Below, one piece after another: positions 27,698 through 36,685 of a stretch of 62,158 nt of DNA (within the stretch, counting starts at the first letter, position 1; every line of letters starts with the position of its first letter). The stretch covers positions 1 to 62,158 of the forward strand of contig JAQSYQ010000013.1 in the NCBI GenBank assembly GCA_029256015.1, written 5' to 3'. A program made the translations under genes and the position numbers. The stretch comes from Gammaproteobacteria bacterium. Its GTDB lineage: Bacteria; Pseudomonadota; Gammaproteobacteria; Francisellales; CACEW01. Under the pieces are notes generated by a model. It worked only from the letters and a program-made list of their open reading frames with translations, was not told the DNA's origin and made no database searches.

Positions 27698-29077
27698 ATG
27701 TTAGTTTCCTCCCTTACAGACCAGGCCGATCACTCGGTGGTTTTACTGCCTATCGATAAAGCCCATTTAGATGATTATTTGAAAAGCCAAGATGACTTTA
27801 CTCGCCAATGGTTGAGCTCGGTAAACTTCGATGCCGAAGTCGGGAAAATGTGCAGTATTCCTGATCACTCAGGCCATATCAAACAAGTATTGGTGGCGGT
27901 TAACCCTAAAAACAGTCTATGGAGTTTGGCTGAATGCCCTAAGCAATTGCCTGTGGGTACTTATGAGCTGCAAGATTCATTTCATTTGCTGGACCCAGAA
28001 AAAGCTGCTCTGGGCTGGGGCTTGGCTTGCTATCGATTTGATCGCTATGCCAGTAATAAAAAAGGGACCTCTGCTCAATTAAAGCTTTCCAAGGAAATTA
28101 TTGAAAAAGTACAGCCTGTTCTTGAGGCCTGCTTTTTAGTAAGAGATTTAATCAATACGCCTGCTGAAGATATGGGCCCAGAGCAGTTGTCTGCTGAAGC
28201 ACATAAATTGGCAGAGGCTTATCAAGCCGAATTTAACGAAGTAGCGGGCAAAGATTTATTAAAGCAAGGTTTTGCCGGGATTTATACGGTCGGCAAAGGA
28301 GCGGCACAAAGCCCACGATTAATCGATATTAAATGGGGCAAGGCTTCAAATCCTAAGCTTACTTTGGTCGGAAAAGGAGTGTGCTTTGACAGCGGGGGGC
28401 TGAATATCAAGCCTGGCGATAATATGCTGTTAATGAAAAAAGATATGGGCGGAGCAGCCCATGTATTGGGTCTGGCCAAACTTATTATGCAGGCGAATTT
28501 GCCTGTGTGTCTGCGAGTGTTAATTCCAGCGGTTGAAAATGCAGTGTCCAAAGATTCTTATCGTCCCGGCGATATTATTACTTCAAAAAATGGAAAAACT
28601 ATCGAAGTTGGCAATACTGATGCAGAAGGCCGGGTGGTTTTGGCTGATGCCTTAAGTGAAGCCTCACAAGAGCAGCCTGATCTTTTAATTGATTTTGCCA
28701 CACTTACCGGGGCCGCGAGAGTAGCCTTGGGTACCGCCTTGCCTGCTTTGTTTTCCAATCAGGATGAACTGGCTTGGGCTGTGGTTAAAGCCGGCAAACA
28801 AGAAAATGATCCGTTATGGCAAATGCCTTTATTTGCTCCCTATAAGCGTTTTATTAAAGGCAAAATTGCCGATTTGAGTAACAACCCTTCAACAGGGATG
28901 GGCGGGGCGATTACGGCAGCTTTATTTTTGGAATGTTTTGTGAATGAGTCTATTCCCTGGATGCATATCGACTTAATGGCTTGGAACGATTCCAACCAGC
29001 CAGGAAGGCCGGAAGGAGGAGAGGCCATGGGAATGAGGGCCATGTTTGCATATTTGGCTAAGCGTTATGCAAGCTAA
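27698..29077 (+). CDS. pepA: Leucyl aminopeptidase (M17 family)
   Basis: This M17 two-metal aminopeptidase removes N-terminal residues from peptides. The C-terminal catalytic half shows GKGVCFDSGGLNIKPG, MKKDMGGAAHVLG and the signature NTDAEGRVVLADAL. The 459-residue length is nearer to the shorter PepB/LAP-like members than to E. coli PepA (503), so the exact subgroup is uncertain. The gshA start overlaps its end by 11 bases. Confidence 0.92.
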   Translation: MLVSSLTDQADHSVVLLPIDKAHLDDYLKSQDDFTRQWLSSVNFDAEVGKMCSIPDHSGHIKQVLVAVNPKNSLWSLAECPKQLPVGTYELQDSFHLLDPEKAALGWGLACYRFDRYASNKKGTSAQLKLSKEIIEKVQPVLEACFLVRDLINTPAEDMGPEQLSAEAHKLAEAYQAEFNEVAGKDLLKQGFAGIYTVGKGAAQSPRLIDIKWGKASNPKLTLVGKGVCFDSGGLNIKPGDNMLLMKKDMGGAAHVLGLAKLIMQANLPVCLRVLIPAVENAVSKDSYRPGDIITSKNGKTIEVGNTDAEGRVVLADALSEASQEQPDLLIDFATLTGAARVALGTALPALFSNQDELAWAVVKAGKQENDPLWQMPLFAPYKRFIKGKIADLSNNPSTGMGGAITAALFLECFVNESIPWMHIDLMAWNDSNQPGRPEGGEAMGMRAMFAYLAKRYAS

Positions 29078-30647
29078 TTTTGAGCTGGATCAGCTAGGCT
29101 TAAGTTTAATTGAGCAGCATGCTGATTTATTTGCCGATATTGTTCGGGGCATTGAAAGAGAAAGCCTTCGAGTGACTGAGGCAGGAGTTATTGCCAAAAC
29201 TGAGCATCCTAAAGCTTTGGGCTCGGCCTTGACCCATCCTTTTATCACTACCGATTTCAGTGAAGCTTTAATTGAGCTAGTCACTCCACCTGTTAAGGGC
29301 TTGGACTCATTAGCGGCTTATTTGCAATCTTTGCATCAATTCGTCTACCAGCAGCTAGACCATGAATGGCTGTGGCCGGCCAGTATGCCACCGATGGTTG
29401 AAGAGGCGAGTCAGATCAAAATTGCTGAATATGGCAAAAGCAATGTTGCCAAAATGAAACAAGTCTATAGAAATGGGCTTACTCATCGCTATGGCAAAAT
29501 GATGCAGGTGATTTCCGGTATTCACTATAACTTTTCATTGCCAAAAGACTTGTTTGATTTATGGAATAAAGCTTCGGGTTCGCAATGCGATTTGCGTGAA
29601 TTTACAGATGCTGCTTATTTTAGACTGATGCGCAATTATCTTAAATTTTATTGGCTGCTAATTTATTTATTCGGCGCCTCTCCTGCCTGTGCTGCAAGCT
29701 CGCTACCTCATGAAATCCCAGATTATCTTCAGGCCTGGGACAAAGAAACTTACTTTGCGCCTTATGCCACTTCTTTAAGAATGAGTGGGCTTGGATACAA
29801 TAATCACTCACAGGCCAGCATTTGGGTCTCTCGTGATAATGTTTCTCAGTATGCCAAAGATTTATTGAAAACCACTCAGACGCCTTACGAGGCTTATGCC
29901 AAGATTGGCTTAAAGGATGAACAGGGTGAATACAAGCAGTTAAATGCCAATTTATTGCAAATTGAAAATGAGTACTACAGTCCCATTAGGCCCAAACAAA
30001 TAACCAAATCGGGAGAAAGGCCCGCGGTGGCTTTAATGGAAAGAGGGGTGGAGTACATTGAAGTCAGATGCTTGGACGTGAATCCCTTTTTGCCTTGCGG
30101 GATTGATCAGGAGCAAGCTGCGTTTATTGACGTGTTTTTGGTGTTTTGCCTATTAAGCAGCTCTGAAAGCTTATGCAAAGCAGATTGTCAGGAAAACGGC
30201 GAAAATGTGCGTAAAGTCGTGATAGAAGGCCGCAGGCCTGATTTGCTTTTACAGTATCAGGGTAAATCGGTGGCGATGACGGATTGGGCTGAAAGCCTAT
30301 TTAATCAGCTTGAAAAAATTGCAGTCATTATGGATGCAGGCACAAAATCAATTTATAGCGAGGCCGTAAAAGTACAGCGTGAAAAAATATCGGATAGCAG
30401 TTTAACTCCTTCAGCCAAAATGCTGCTTTTAATGACTAGCCAGCAAAAGAACTTTCAGCAACTCATGTTAAATCAGGCCAAACAATATAAAGCGTATTTT
30501 AATAATCTGCCATTGCCGTCAAATCAGCAGGAGCTCGCTAAAATGGCTAAGCAATCTTTGATAAGCCAGCTTCAGATAGAAGCAGGCGATAAGCTAAGCT
30601 TTGAACAGTTTATTGAAAATTATTTTAGACAAGGCTTTTTCCTTTAA
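29067..30647 (+). CDS. gshA: Glutamate-cysteine ligase (GshA, proteobacterial type)
   Basis: GshA catalyses the first step of glutathione synthesis. The 526-residue protein has the gammaproteobacterial type-1 signatures RGIERESLRVTEAG, ALGSALTHPFITTDFSEALI and the later ERGVEYIEVRCLDVNPF. I chose the ATG at 29067, where homology starts; a longer in-frame start at 29046 lies inside the peptidase gene. gshB follows after 21 bases. Confidence 0.95.
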   Translation: MQANFELDQLGLSLIEQHADLFADIVRGIERESLRVTEAGVIAKTEHPKALGSALTHPFITTDFSEALIELVTPPVKGLDSLAAYLQSLHQFVYQQLDHEWLWPASMPPMVEEASQIKIAEYGKSNVAKMKQVYRNGLTHRYGKMMQVISGIHYNFSLPKDLFDLWNKASGSQCDLREFTDAAYFRLMRNYLKFYWLLIYLFGASPACAASSLPHEIPDYLQAWDKETYFAPYATSLRMSGLGYNNHSQASIWVSRDNVSQYAKDLLKTTQTPYEAYAKIGLKDEQGEYKQLNANLLQIENEYYSPIRPKQITKSGERPAVALMERGVEYIEVRCLDVNPFLPCGIDQEQAAFIDVFLVFCLLSSSESLCKADCQENGENVRKVVIEGRRPDLLLQYQGKSVAMTDWAESLFNQLEKIAVIMDAGTKSIYSEAVKVQREKISDSSLTPSAKMLLLMTSQQKNFQQLMLNQAKQYKAYFNNLPLPSNQQELAKMAKQSLISQLQIEAGDKLSFEQFIENYFRQGFFL

Positions 30648-30668
30648 GAAGGAGCGATCGGAGGCGTT

Positions 30669-31610
30669 ATGAAAGTCGGATTTGTTATGGATCCATTAAA
30701 TCAAATTAAAGCCTATAAAGACAGCACGGTTGCCATGATAGAAGCGGCATTAAAACGTGGTTTTCAGGTTTTTGCGATGCAGACTAATGAGTTATTTATC
30801 GAGCAGGCTAAAGCTTTTTCCAGTATGCAAGAAATACTGTCTGTTGATATTAAATCAAGTCCTTGGTATCAGCTTGGCAGCAGCTCAACTCAAGAGCTGG
30901 CAAGCCTTGATGTGATTTTAATGCGAAAAGATCCGCCTTTTGATATGGACTATATTTATGCGACTTATATTCTAGAGCTGGCTGAAAGAGCAGGGGCCCG
31001 TGTAATCAATAAGCCTCAGTCACTAAGGGATGCTAATGAGAAATGTTTTATCACTCAGTTTCCGGAGTGTATTGCAGATACCTTGGTCAGCGCTGACCCA
31101 ATTAGGATTAAGCAGTTTTTGGAGCAGCAGCAAGATATTATTGTGAAACCCTTGGATGGAATGGGCGGGGCTTCTATATTTAGGCTGACTGAAGCTGATC
31201 ACAATATCAATGTGATACTTGAAACCATGACCCAATTTGGCCGCCGACATATTATGGCACAACGATATTTACCTGAAGTGAAATTGGGTGATAAACGCAT
31301 TTTACTAATTAACGGTGAGCCTGTGCCTTTTGCTTTGGCGAGAATTCCGCAAGGAAAGGAAACCCGGGCCAATATGGCAGCAGGGGGCAAGCCCAAGGCC
31401 CAGCCTTTAAGTGATAGAGATAAATGGCTGTGTGAGCAAGTAGGGCCTGTTTTAAAGCAAAAAGGCTTGTATTTCGTGGGCATAGATGTGATTGGGGATT
31501 ATATTACCGAGATCAATGTCACGAGCCCTACCGGCATTAAAGAGCTTAACGAGCAATGCAATCTGGATATTGCTGGTGACTTAATAGATTTTATTGATAG
31601 GAAATTATAA
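30669..31610 (+). CDS. gshB: Glutathione synthetase
   Basis: GshB adds glycine to gamma-glutamylcysteine. The 313-residue ATP-grasp enzyme shows VGFVMDPLNQIKAYKDSTVAM at its start, VKPLDGMGGASIFR for ATP binding, and INVTSPTGIKEL with the metal-binding ligands. The preceding gshA forms a complete glutathione operon. A GGAGG site lies before the ATG. Confidence 0.97.
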   Translation: MKVGFVMDPLNQIKAYKDSTVAMIEAALKRGFQVFAMQTNELFIEQAKAFSSMQEILSVDIKSSPWYQLGSSSTQELASLDVILMRKDPPFDMDYIYATYILELAERAGARVINKPQSLRDANEKCFITQFPECIADTLVSADPIRIKQFLEQQQDIIVKPLDGMGGASIFRLTEADHNINVILETMTQFGRRHIMAQRYLPEVKLGDKRILLINGEPVPFALARIPQGKETRANMAAGGKPKAQPLSDRDKWLCEQVGPVLKQKGLYFVGIDVIGDYITEINVTSPTGIKELNEQCNLDIAGDLIDFIDRKL

Positions 31611-31709
31611 AATCGATTAAGCTCATACAGTAATTTATTTAACTAGCAGCTTGTGCTGATTGCAAAATAATCATATATTGCCCGTAAGATTAAACATTTG
31701 GGGTAAGTT

Positions 31710-32150
31710 ATGTTTTCATTTAAAAAATCAGTTACAGATAGACTATATGGTTGTGTTGCTGCAAATCCTAAGTTCATCAGTGCAAGTCTAACTTTTGCTG
31801 CTCTTGGTATTGTTTGTTATGTGCTATCCAAAAACTCAAAAAGCGAGACTGCCTCTCAAAAAACCAATGGGTCTGTTGGTAGTACCGGAAAAAATTATTC
31901 CTCTATCCGATATTGTAAAGTTAATGGAGATACAGTCAATTTGGCCCAGGGTCCTGAAGCCTATGCGGAAGTGGCTTATGCAATTATTGACGGCGATATA
32001 GACAATGTGGCCCGAGGCTCAGAAGCTCATGCAAAAGTGGCTAATGTAATTATTAAAGGTGATTTAGTTAACACTGCAGTTGCTGGACCTTTTCAACATA
32101 GCACCACCACAGATAGAGGGCGTCGAGTAAGGCAAACTCCAAATCCTTAA
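31710..32150 (+). CDS. Small single-pass membrane protein with internal repeats, unknown
   Basis: This 146-residue protein has one hydrophobic segment (about residues 23-41, ISASLTFAALGIVCYVLSK). After it come three degenerate ~22-residue units built on an NGD/DGD/KGD turn, for example VNGDTVNLAQGPEAYAEVAY and IDGDIDNVARGSEAHAKVAN. The tail is basic. I do not recognise it. It is separated from gshB by 99 bases and meets the convergent rmuC. Confidence 0.55.
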   Translation: MFSFKKSVTDRLYGCVAANPKFISASLTFAALGIVCYVLSKNSKSETASQKTNGSVGSTGKNYSSIRYCKVNGDTVNLAQGPEAYAEVAYAIIDGDIDNVARGSEAHAKVANVIIKGDLVNTAVAGPFQHSTTTDRGRRVRQTPNP

Positions 32151-32155
32151 TACTC

Positions 32156-33394
32156 TTATTTCTGTTCCGTCTCTGAATCCATTCCTAGCAGGTCATCTAC
32201 ACTAAGCATGTTGTTGGCCTGTAGTTCGACCTTTTCAATTTTATCAAAGGCCCCTGAGATTTTTTTAGCTGAAATGTTGACCTCATTCACATCTTTGTTG
32301 GCAAGCTCGATATGCTTTTGCAGAGCGTCCATTCGGCCTTGGAACCGATCAAAATCTTTGCTTAGGGCTTGGATATGCTTTTGAATGTTGTGAACTTGTT
32401 TTTTGGTGGCATCGTCTTTTAATACCGCGCGTACGGTGGTTAAAATCGCCATCATGGTGGTAGGGGAGGCAAGCCATACTTTGGCTCTATAAGAAGCTTC
32501 CACTAAGTCAGGGTAATGCGCATGAATTTCAGCAAAAATCGCCTCTGCCGGAATAAACATAATGGCACCGTCTGAAGTCTCACCATTGATAATATATTTT
32601 TCGCTAATATCTTTAATATGCTTTTTAATGTCCTGGCGAAATTGCTGCTCAGCCAGTTTTTTATCAGCCTCAGATATGCTTGAATTCATCAGACGCTGAA
32701 AGTTTTCTAAAGGAAATTTTGAGTCAATGACAATATTGCCGGTGGGCTCAGGCAAATAGAGTAAACAGTCTGCCCGGCTACTATTGCTCAAGGTGGCCTG
32801 TAAAGCGAAGCTGGATTCAGGCAAAACATTGCGGATTAAGCTGGCCAGCTGAATTTCACCAAAGGCGCCGCGAGAACGTTTATCTGCCAATAAATCCTGC
32901 AGGCTTACCACGTTGCCGGATAGCTCTGAGATTTTTTGTTGGGCCTGGTCAATTAAAGCTAAGCGTTTTACCACATCAGCAAAGGTAATGGTGGTTTTTT
33001 CAAAGCCTTCCGAGAGCCTTTTATCAACCTGGCCTGAGATTTCTTTGAGTTTGTTTTCAGTGCTATCGGTCAGTTTTTCAATTCTTTCGCTTAAGCTTTT
33101 AGCGCTGTCAAATAAAGCGGTTTTGACCTGTTCAGAAGTTTCAAGACGGCCTTTTTGCAAGCCTTCTTGCAATATCTGAAGACTTTTAATATGGTTATCG
33201 CCTAGTTTTTCAATCAAGTCCTGCCGGTTTTGGGCCATTTTTTCCTGAAGAGCTGCTTTAAGGTTTTGTTCCAGACTTTGTAGTTTTAAATCCAAGGGTT
33301 CTTCTTTTTGATTTTTAAGTTGATGTAAAATTAAAAGACCCGTTGTGGTGCTAAGCCCAAGCAAGGCCAATATGATGATAAGACTGATAAACAT
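32156..33394 (-). CDS. rmuC: DNA recombination protein RmuC
   Basis: RmuC limits inversion at short inverted repeats; it carries a PD-(D/E)XK nuclease-like domain. The 412-residue protein has an N-terminal membrane helix, a long coiled-coil (about residues 25-160), and the conserved core RGAFGEIQLASLIRNVLP, VIDSKFPLENFQRLM and TTMMAILTTVRAVLK. It is transcribed on the minus strand and meets a small membrane-protein gene tail to tail. Confidence 0.93.
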   Translation of the reverse strand: MFISLIIILALLGLSTTTGLLILHQLKNQKEEPLDLKLQSLEQNLKAALQEKMAQNRQDLIEKLGDNHIKSLQILQEGLQKGRLETSEQVKTALFDSAKSLSERIEKLTDSTENKLKEISGQVDKRLSEGFEKTTITFADVVKRLALIDQAQQKISELSGNVVSLQDLLADKRSRGAFGEIQLASLIRNVLPESSFALQATLSNSSRADCLLYLPEPTGNIVIDSKFPLENFQRLMNSSISEADKKLAEQQFRQDIKKHIKDISEKYIINGETSDGAIMFIPAEAIFAEIHAHYPDLVEASYRAKVWLASPTTMMAILTTVRAVLKDDATKKQVHNIQKHIQALSKDFDRFQGRMDALQKHIELANKDVNEVNISAKKISGAFDKIEKVELQANNMLSVDDLLGMDSETEQK

Positions 33395-33453
33395 AGCGTG
33401 CTCCCATTGAATATTGGCATTATAACATATTGCCGGCGGTATTTTTTTGATCT

Positions 33454-33486
33454 GTTAATACTTCCTTAAGCTTTATACTATATAAA
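33454..33486 (+). promoter_or_regulatory. PmrA-like box with -10 for the second ankyrin gene
   Basis: GTTAATACT-TC-CTTAAGCTT matches the PmrA consensus at 7/9 and 7/9. It is followed by seven bases and TATAAA (33481-33486). The spacing is identical to that of the box before the first ankyrin gene. Confidence 0.5.
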
Positions 33487-33517
33487 TTTAATTCTACTCA
33501 TTCATAAGGATAGAATC

Positions 33518-34966
33518 ATGCAAGGATCGGATCCGCGAATAATGCGTTTACAAAGATTGCTGGATATTAAATTTCCAGCCTCTTGGGCAAAAATGCCTAA
33601 AAGCATTATAGCCATGAAAACGGCTATGGATGATAAGAAAGAGGTTGATATTTTGTCAGTTTGCCATTTAAAAGCTAGCGAGGCGTCGACTTCCTTTGCT
33701 TTAGGTGGTCGTGATGAAGTTGTTCAAGCTTTTTATGAAATCTTGGGTCATGAAAAGTATCGACAATTTTTAGAATCTGAAAATATGGTTCAGGTTTTTA
33801 TCGATGAAGCGAATAAATGCATTGCAGATAAATCTTCTACTCAGCTGCTAAGATTCGAAGAAGTTAAAGCTGCCATTCTCAGTACCTTGCAGCATGGAGA
33901 AGCTTCTCCGTTGCATGATTTCCTAAAGAGAGCTGCAAGCTATTCTGATCCCGAGGCTAAAGGCAAGATTGCGCTTTTGCTTAGTTTGGGATTTTCAGCC
34001 AGCATACAAAATAGCGAGGGCAATACACCGCTTCATTATAGTTTGATGTTAAATCAGCCTCGTATTACCCCACTTCTAGTAGCCGTATTGAAAGAAAAGA
34101 GACAGTTAGGGCCTTTGCTAGCTTTTGCAAATAGTCAGGCTGAGCTGCCTTTGCATTTGGCTGCTGCTAAAGGCTATTACGAGGTGCTAAAAAGCTTATT
34201 AGAAATAGATGCTTCAGGAGTTAGGGCTAATGATACTAATGGCTATACTCCACTTCATAGAGCTTGCATGACAGCGGGTGAAATGGCTACACAAATAGTA
34301 GATTATTTGATTTCAAAAGGAGCTGATTACTTTCAGCTTGATGGATGTGGCCGAAATGCAATTCAACTTGCTGCCTGGAGTGGACAAGCCAAAGCGCTCG
34401 AAGCTATTTGTGGGACTATTAATACTAGGTTTAGACTTCGGACTTCGACTGTTTCAGTTCAAGATAGCCTAGAAATAAAAATTGCTGAAGGGATCTTTCG
34501 AGATAAAACTGCTTTAGATCTCGCAAGAGAGCATCGTCACCAAGCAGCCATAGCTGTAATATTTAAATATATGGAAGTCCCACTTCAAGCTCCGCAAGCA
34601 GTTATTCCAGTAAGGCCATCAGCTTCAGCTGTGGCTATTGCTAGCCCTGGCAGAGCAAGTGTCACGGCAGCTCCTTCAGCTACTGGTTCTCCCGCTCAAG
34701 CCTCTGCAAGAGGATCAGCTTGTGCATTCACTCCAGTAAGACCCCAAGCGTCTGCTGTCAGCACATCCTTTTCTGCGACTTCTCCTGCAAGACCTCCAGC
34801 TGCTAGAGCCTCGGCTTTTGCAATCCTAGCCGCAGGTGCTGCATCGTCGGCCGCCCCCGCTCCTGCGCGCAGATCGGTTTGTACCGATACCCAAAGCCCG
34901 CTTAGGGCGCAATTAGGTTTAGGACAACGCGGAGTGGCAGGACCTATCCCTGATCCAGCTCAATAA
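33518..34966 (+). CDS. Ankyrin-repeat protein with Ala/Ser/Pro-rich tail (candidate effector)
   Basis: The 482-residue protein has four or more ankyrin repeats at about residues 150-300 (SEGNTPLHYSLMLNQPRITP, QAELPLHLAAAKGYYEVLKS, TNGYTPLHRACMTAGEMATQ, CGRNAIQLAAWSGQAKALEA). A tail from ~residue 350 is rich in Ala, Ser and Pro with short repeats of VRPSASAVAIAS type. There is no signal peptide. AAGGAT precedes the ATG and a PmrA-like box lies upstream. Confidence 0.85.
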   Translation: MQGSDPRIMRLQRLLDIKFPASWAKMPKSIIAMKTAMDDKKEVDILSVCHLKASEASTSFALGGRDEVVQAFYEILGHEKYRQFLESENMVQVFIDEANKCIADKSSTQLLRFEEVKAAILSTLQHGEASPLHDFLKRAASYSDPEAKGKIALLLSLGFSASIQNSEGNTPLHYSLMLNQPRITPLLVAVLKEKRQLGPLLAFANSQAELPLHLAAAKGYYEVLKSLLEIDASGVRANDTNGYTPLHRACMTAGEMATQIVDYLISKGADYFQLDGCGRNAIQLAAWSGQAKALEAICGTINTRFRLRTSTVSVQDSLEIKIAEGIFRDKTALDLAREHRHQAAIAVIFKYMEVPLQAPQAVIPVRPSASAVAIASPGRASVTAAPSATGSPAQASARGSACAFTPVRPQASAVSTSFSATSPARPPAARASAFAILAAGAASSAAPAPARRSVCTDTQSPLRAQLGLGQRGVAGPIPDPAQ

Positions 34967-34986
34967 GCAGGCTATACATTTTTTTT

Positions 34987-35027
34987 GGAATTCCTTATAC
35001 TGCTGGCTTCAACAGTAAGGGAATTCC
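34987..35027 (+). promoter_or_regulatory. Inverted repeat bracketing the rdgC -10 and ribosome-binding site
   Basis: GGAATTCC at 34987-34994 is repeated at 35020-35027, which ends at the rdgC ATG. Inner TTA..CTG and CAG..TAA extend the match. A TATACT (34996-35001) lies between the arms, and the AAGGG ribosome-binding site overlaps the right arm. It may be an operator or a leader hairpin. Confidence 0.45.
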
Positions 35028-35963
35028 ATGTGGTTTAAAAATTTGCAATTATTTCAGTTTATTGAAGACTTTGATTTATCAGCAGAAGACTTGGGCAAGC
35101 AGTTAGAAAGCTATCCCTTTCAGCCTTGCAGAAGCATCGATCCTGTAAGCATGGGCTGGGTTTCTCCCATCGGTGAGGAAGAGGGGGCACCTTTGGTACA
35201 TGCTGCTAACGGTTTTATGATGCTTTGTTTGAAAGTGGAAGAGAAAATTATTCCGGGCTCTGTTGTCAGACAAATGGTCGATGAAAAAGCCCAGGAAATT
35301 GAAGACAAACAAGGCAGAAAAGTCCGTAAAAAAGAAAAAGAAACCATCCGGGAAGATATTTATCATAATCTCCTAAGCAGGGCTTTTAGCAAATCCAGCT
35401 TGCACTATGCTTATATCGACCCTAAAGGGGGCTGGCTTATATTGAATGCAGCTTCAAGCAGCAAAGCCGAAGAATTTACAGGTTTTTTACGCAAAACCTT
35501 GGGATCTTTAAAAATCCAATTGCCTGAAGTTCAAGAGATTTCCATTTTATTAACAGACTGGCTGAAGACCAATCAATATCCGGCCGAATTCGCTATAGCC
35601 GACTCCTGTGTCATTCGAGATACCAAAGAATCGGGTGTGATTCGCTGCCAAAAGCAAAACCTTTTATCGGATGAAATCCAATCTTTACTGGATGGTGGAA
35701 GAGAAGTTGTGCAGTTGGCTTTATCCTGGAGTGATCAGGTAAGCTTTGTCTTGAAAGAAGACTTTTCTGTGAAATCTTTGAAGTTTTTAGAGCTGGTACA
35801 AGACCAGGCCAAAGACGTGTTTACCGAAACCGCTCAAGCAAAATTCGATGCGGACTTTACCATCATGACTGAAACTTTGCGCCATTTATTGCAGGGATTG
35901 ATGAAAGTGTTTGGCAAGCCTTCAGGTGCTAAGCAAAATGAAGCTGAAGCAGAGATGGCCTAA
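35028..35963 (+). CDS. rdgC: Recombination-associated protein RdgC
   Basis: RdgC is a ring-forming DNA-binding protein that modulates RecA in Beta- and Gammaproteobacteria. The 311-residue protein begins MWFKNLQLFQF and shows RSIDPVSMGWVSP and VVRQMVDEKAQEIED, both typical. The start is fixed by an AAGGG site that overlaps an inverted repeat. It overlaps the next gene by one base. Confidence 0.95.
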   Translation: MWFKNLQLFQFIEDFDLSAEDLGKQLESYPFQPCRSIDPVSMGWVSPIGEEEGAPLVHAANGFMMLCLKVEEKIIPGSVVRQMVDEKAQEIEDKQGRKVRKKEKETIREDIYHNLLSRAFSKSSLHYAYIDPKGGWLILNAASSSKAEEFTGFLRKTLGSLKIQLPEVQEISILLTDWLKTNQYPAEFAIADSCVIRDTKESGVIRCQKQNLLSDEIQSLLDGGREVVQLALSWSDQVSFVLKEDFSVKSLKFLELVQDQAKDVFTETAQAKFDADFTIMTETLRHLLQGLMKVFGKPSGAKQNEAEAEMA

Positions 35964-36685
35964 TGCAGGAAATTGAGCTAAAGCTGAATCTGCTTGAAGA
36001 TAATCCAAGAAGCTTGCACGAGCATACTTTGATCAATCATTACTCAATAGAGCCGCCTGTTACTTTTGACCTTGCTACCACTTATTACGACACCACAGAT
36101 TATGATCTCCTCAAGCTAGGTATTGCTTTGCGCATTCGCGAAGAGGAAGACGGTAAATTTGTGCAGACTGTTAAAACCAAGGGCAAAGAAACTCAGGGCT
36201 TGCATCAAAGAGAAGAATGGCATAGTGATCTCTCTTCCAAGCAGATTGATCTAAGCCTGATTGAGCCTCCTGAGTTGCGTAAGCAATTAGAGACTATCGC
36301 TAAAAAGCATAAAATTATTCCCTTATTTCAAACTCGATTTTCAAGGACAAAGTGGCTGTTAGCACTTCCCAATCAGTGTGAAGTAGAGCTTGTTATGGAC
36401 CTTGGAGAGGTGGCTGTAGAGAAAGCTTCAGTTCCCATTCAGGAAATTGAGCTTGAGCTTATCAAGGGCAAGCAAGTCGACTGCCTGTTTGAATTGGCCG
36501 CCAGTATTGCCAGTGCCATGCCCGTTAACATTGAAAATAAAAGCAAAGCCTGGAGAGGTTATCAGCTCCATCAGGCAATAGCAGCCGGGAAAGTTTATCA
36601 AGAGCTGCGTGATAGTGAGCGCCAGTCCGCTGAGTTTTTTATGGAACAGGCCGCTTTATTTTCAGGCAGCCATACCAAGCATTAA
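35963..36685 (+). CDS. CYTH-domain protein (inorganic triphosphatase-like)
   Basis: The 240-residue protein begins with the CYTH signature EIELKL and contains YYDTTDYDLLKLGIALRIRE, KGRETQ-like and LGEVAVEK segments. Such tunnel-fold enzymes hydrolyse inorganic triphosphate (YgiF type) or adenylyl substrates. The CHAD domain found in YgiF is absent; the C-terminal ~60 residues are helical. Its start overlaps the rdgC stop by one base, so the two are co-translated. Confidence 0.85.
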   Translation: MQEIELKLNLLEDNPRSLHEHTLINHYSIEPPVTFDLATTYYDTTDYDLLKLGIALRIREEEDGKFVQTVKTKGKETQGLHQREEWHSDLSSKQIDLSLIEPPELRKQLETIAKKHKIIPLFQTRFSRTKWLLALPNQCEVELVMDLGEVAVEKASVPIQEIELELIKGKQVDCLFELAASIASAMPVNIENKSKAWRGYQLHQAIAAGKVYQELRDSERQSAEFFMEQAALFSGSHTKH

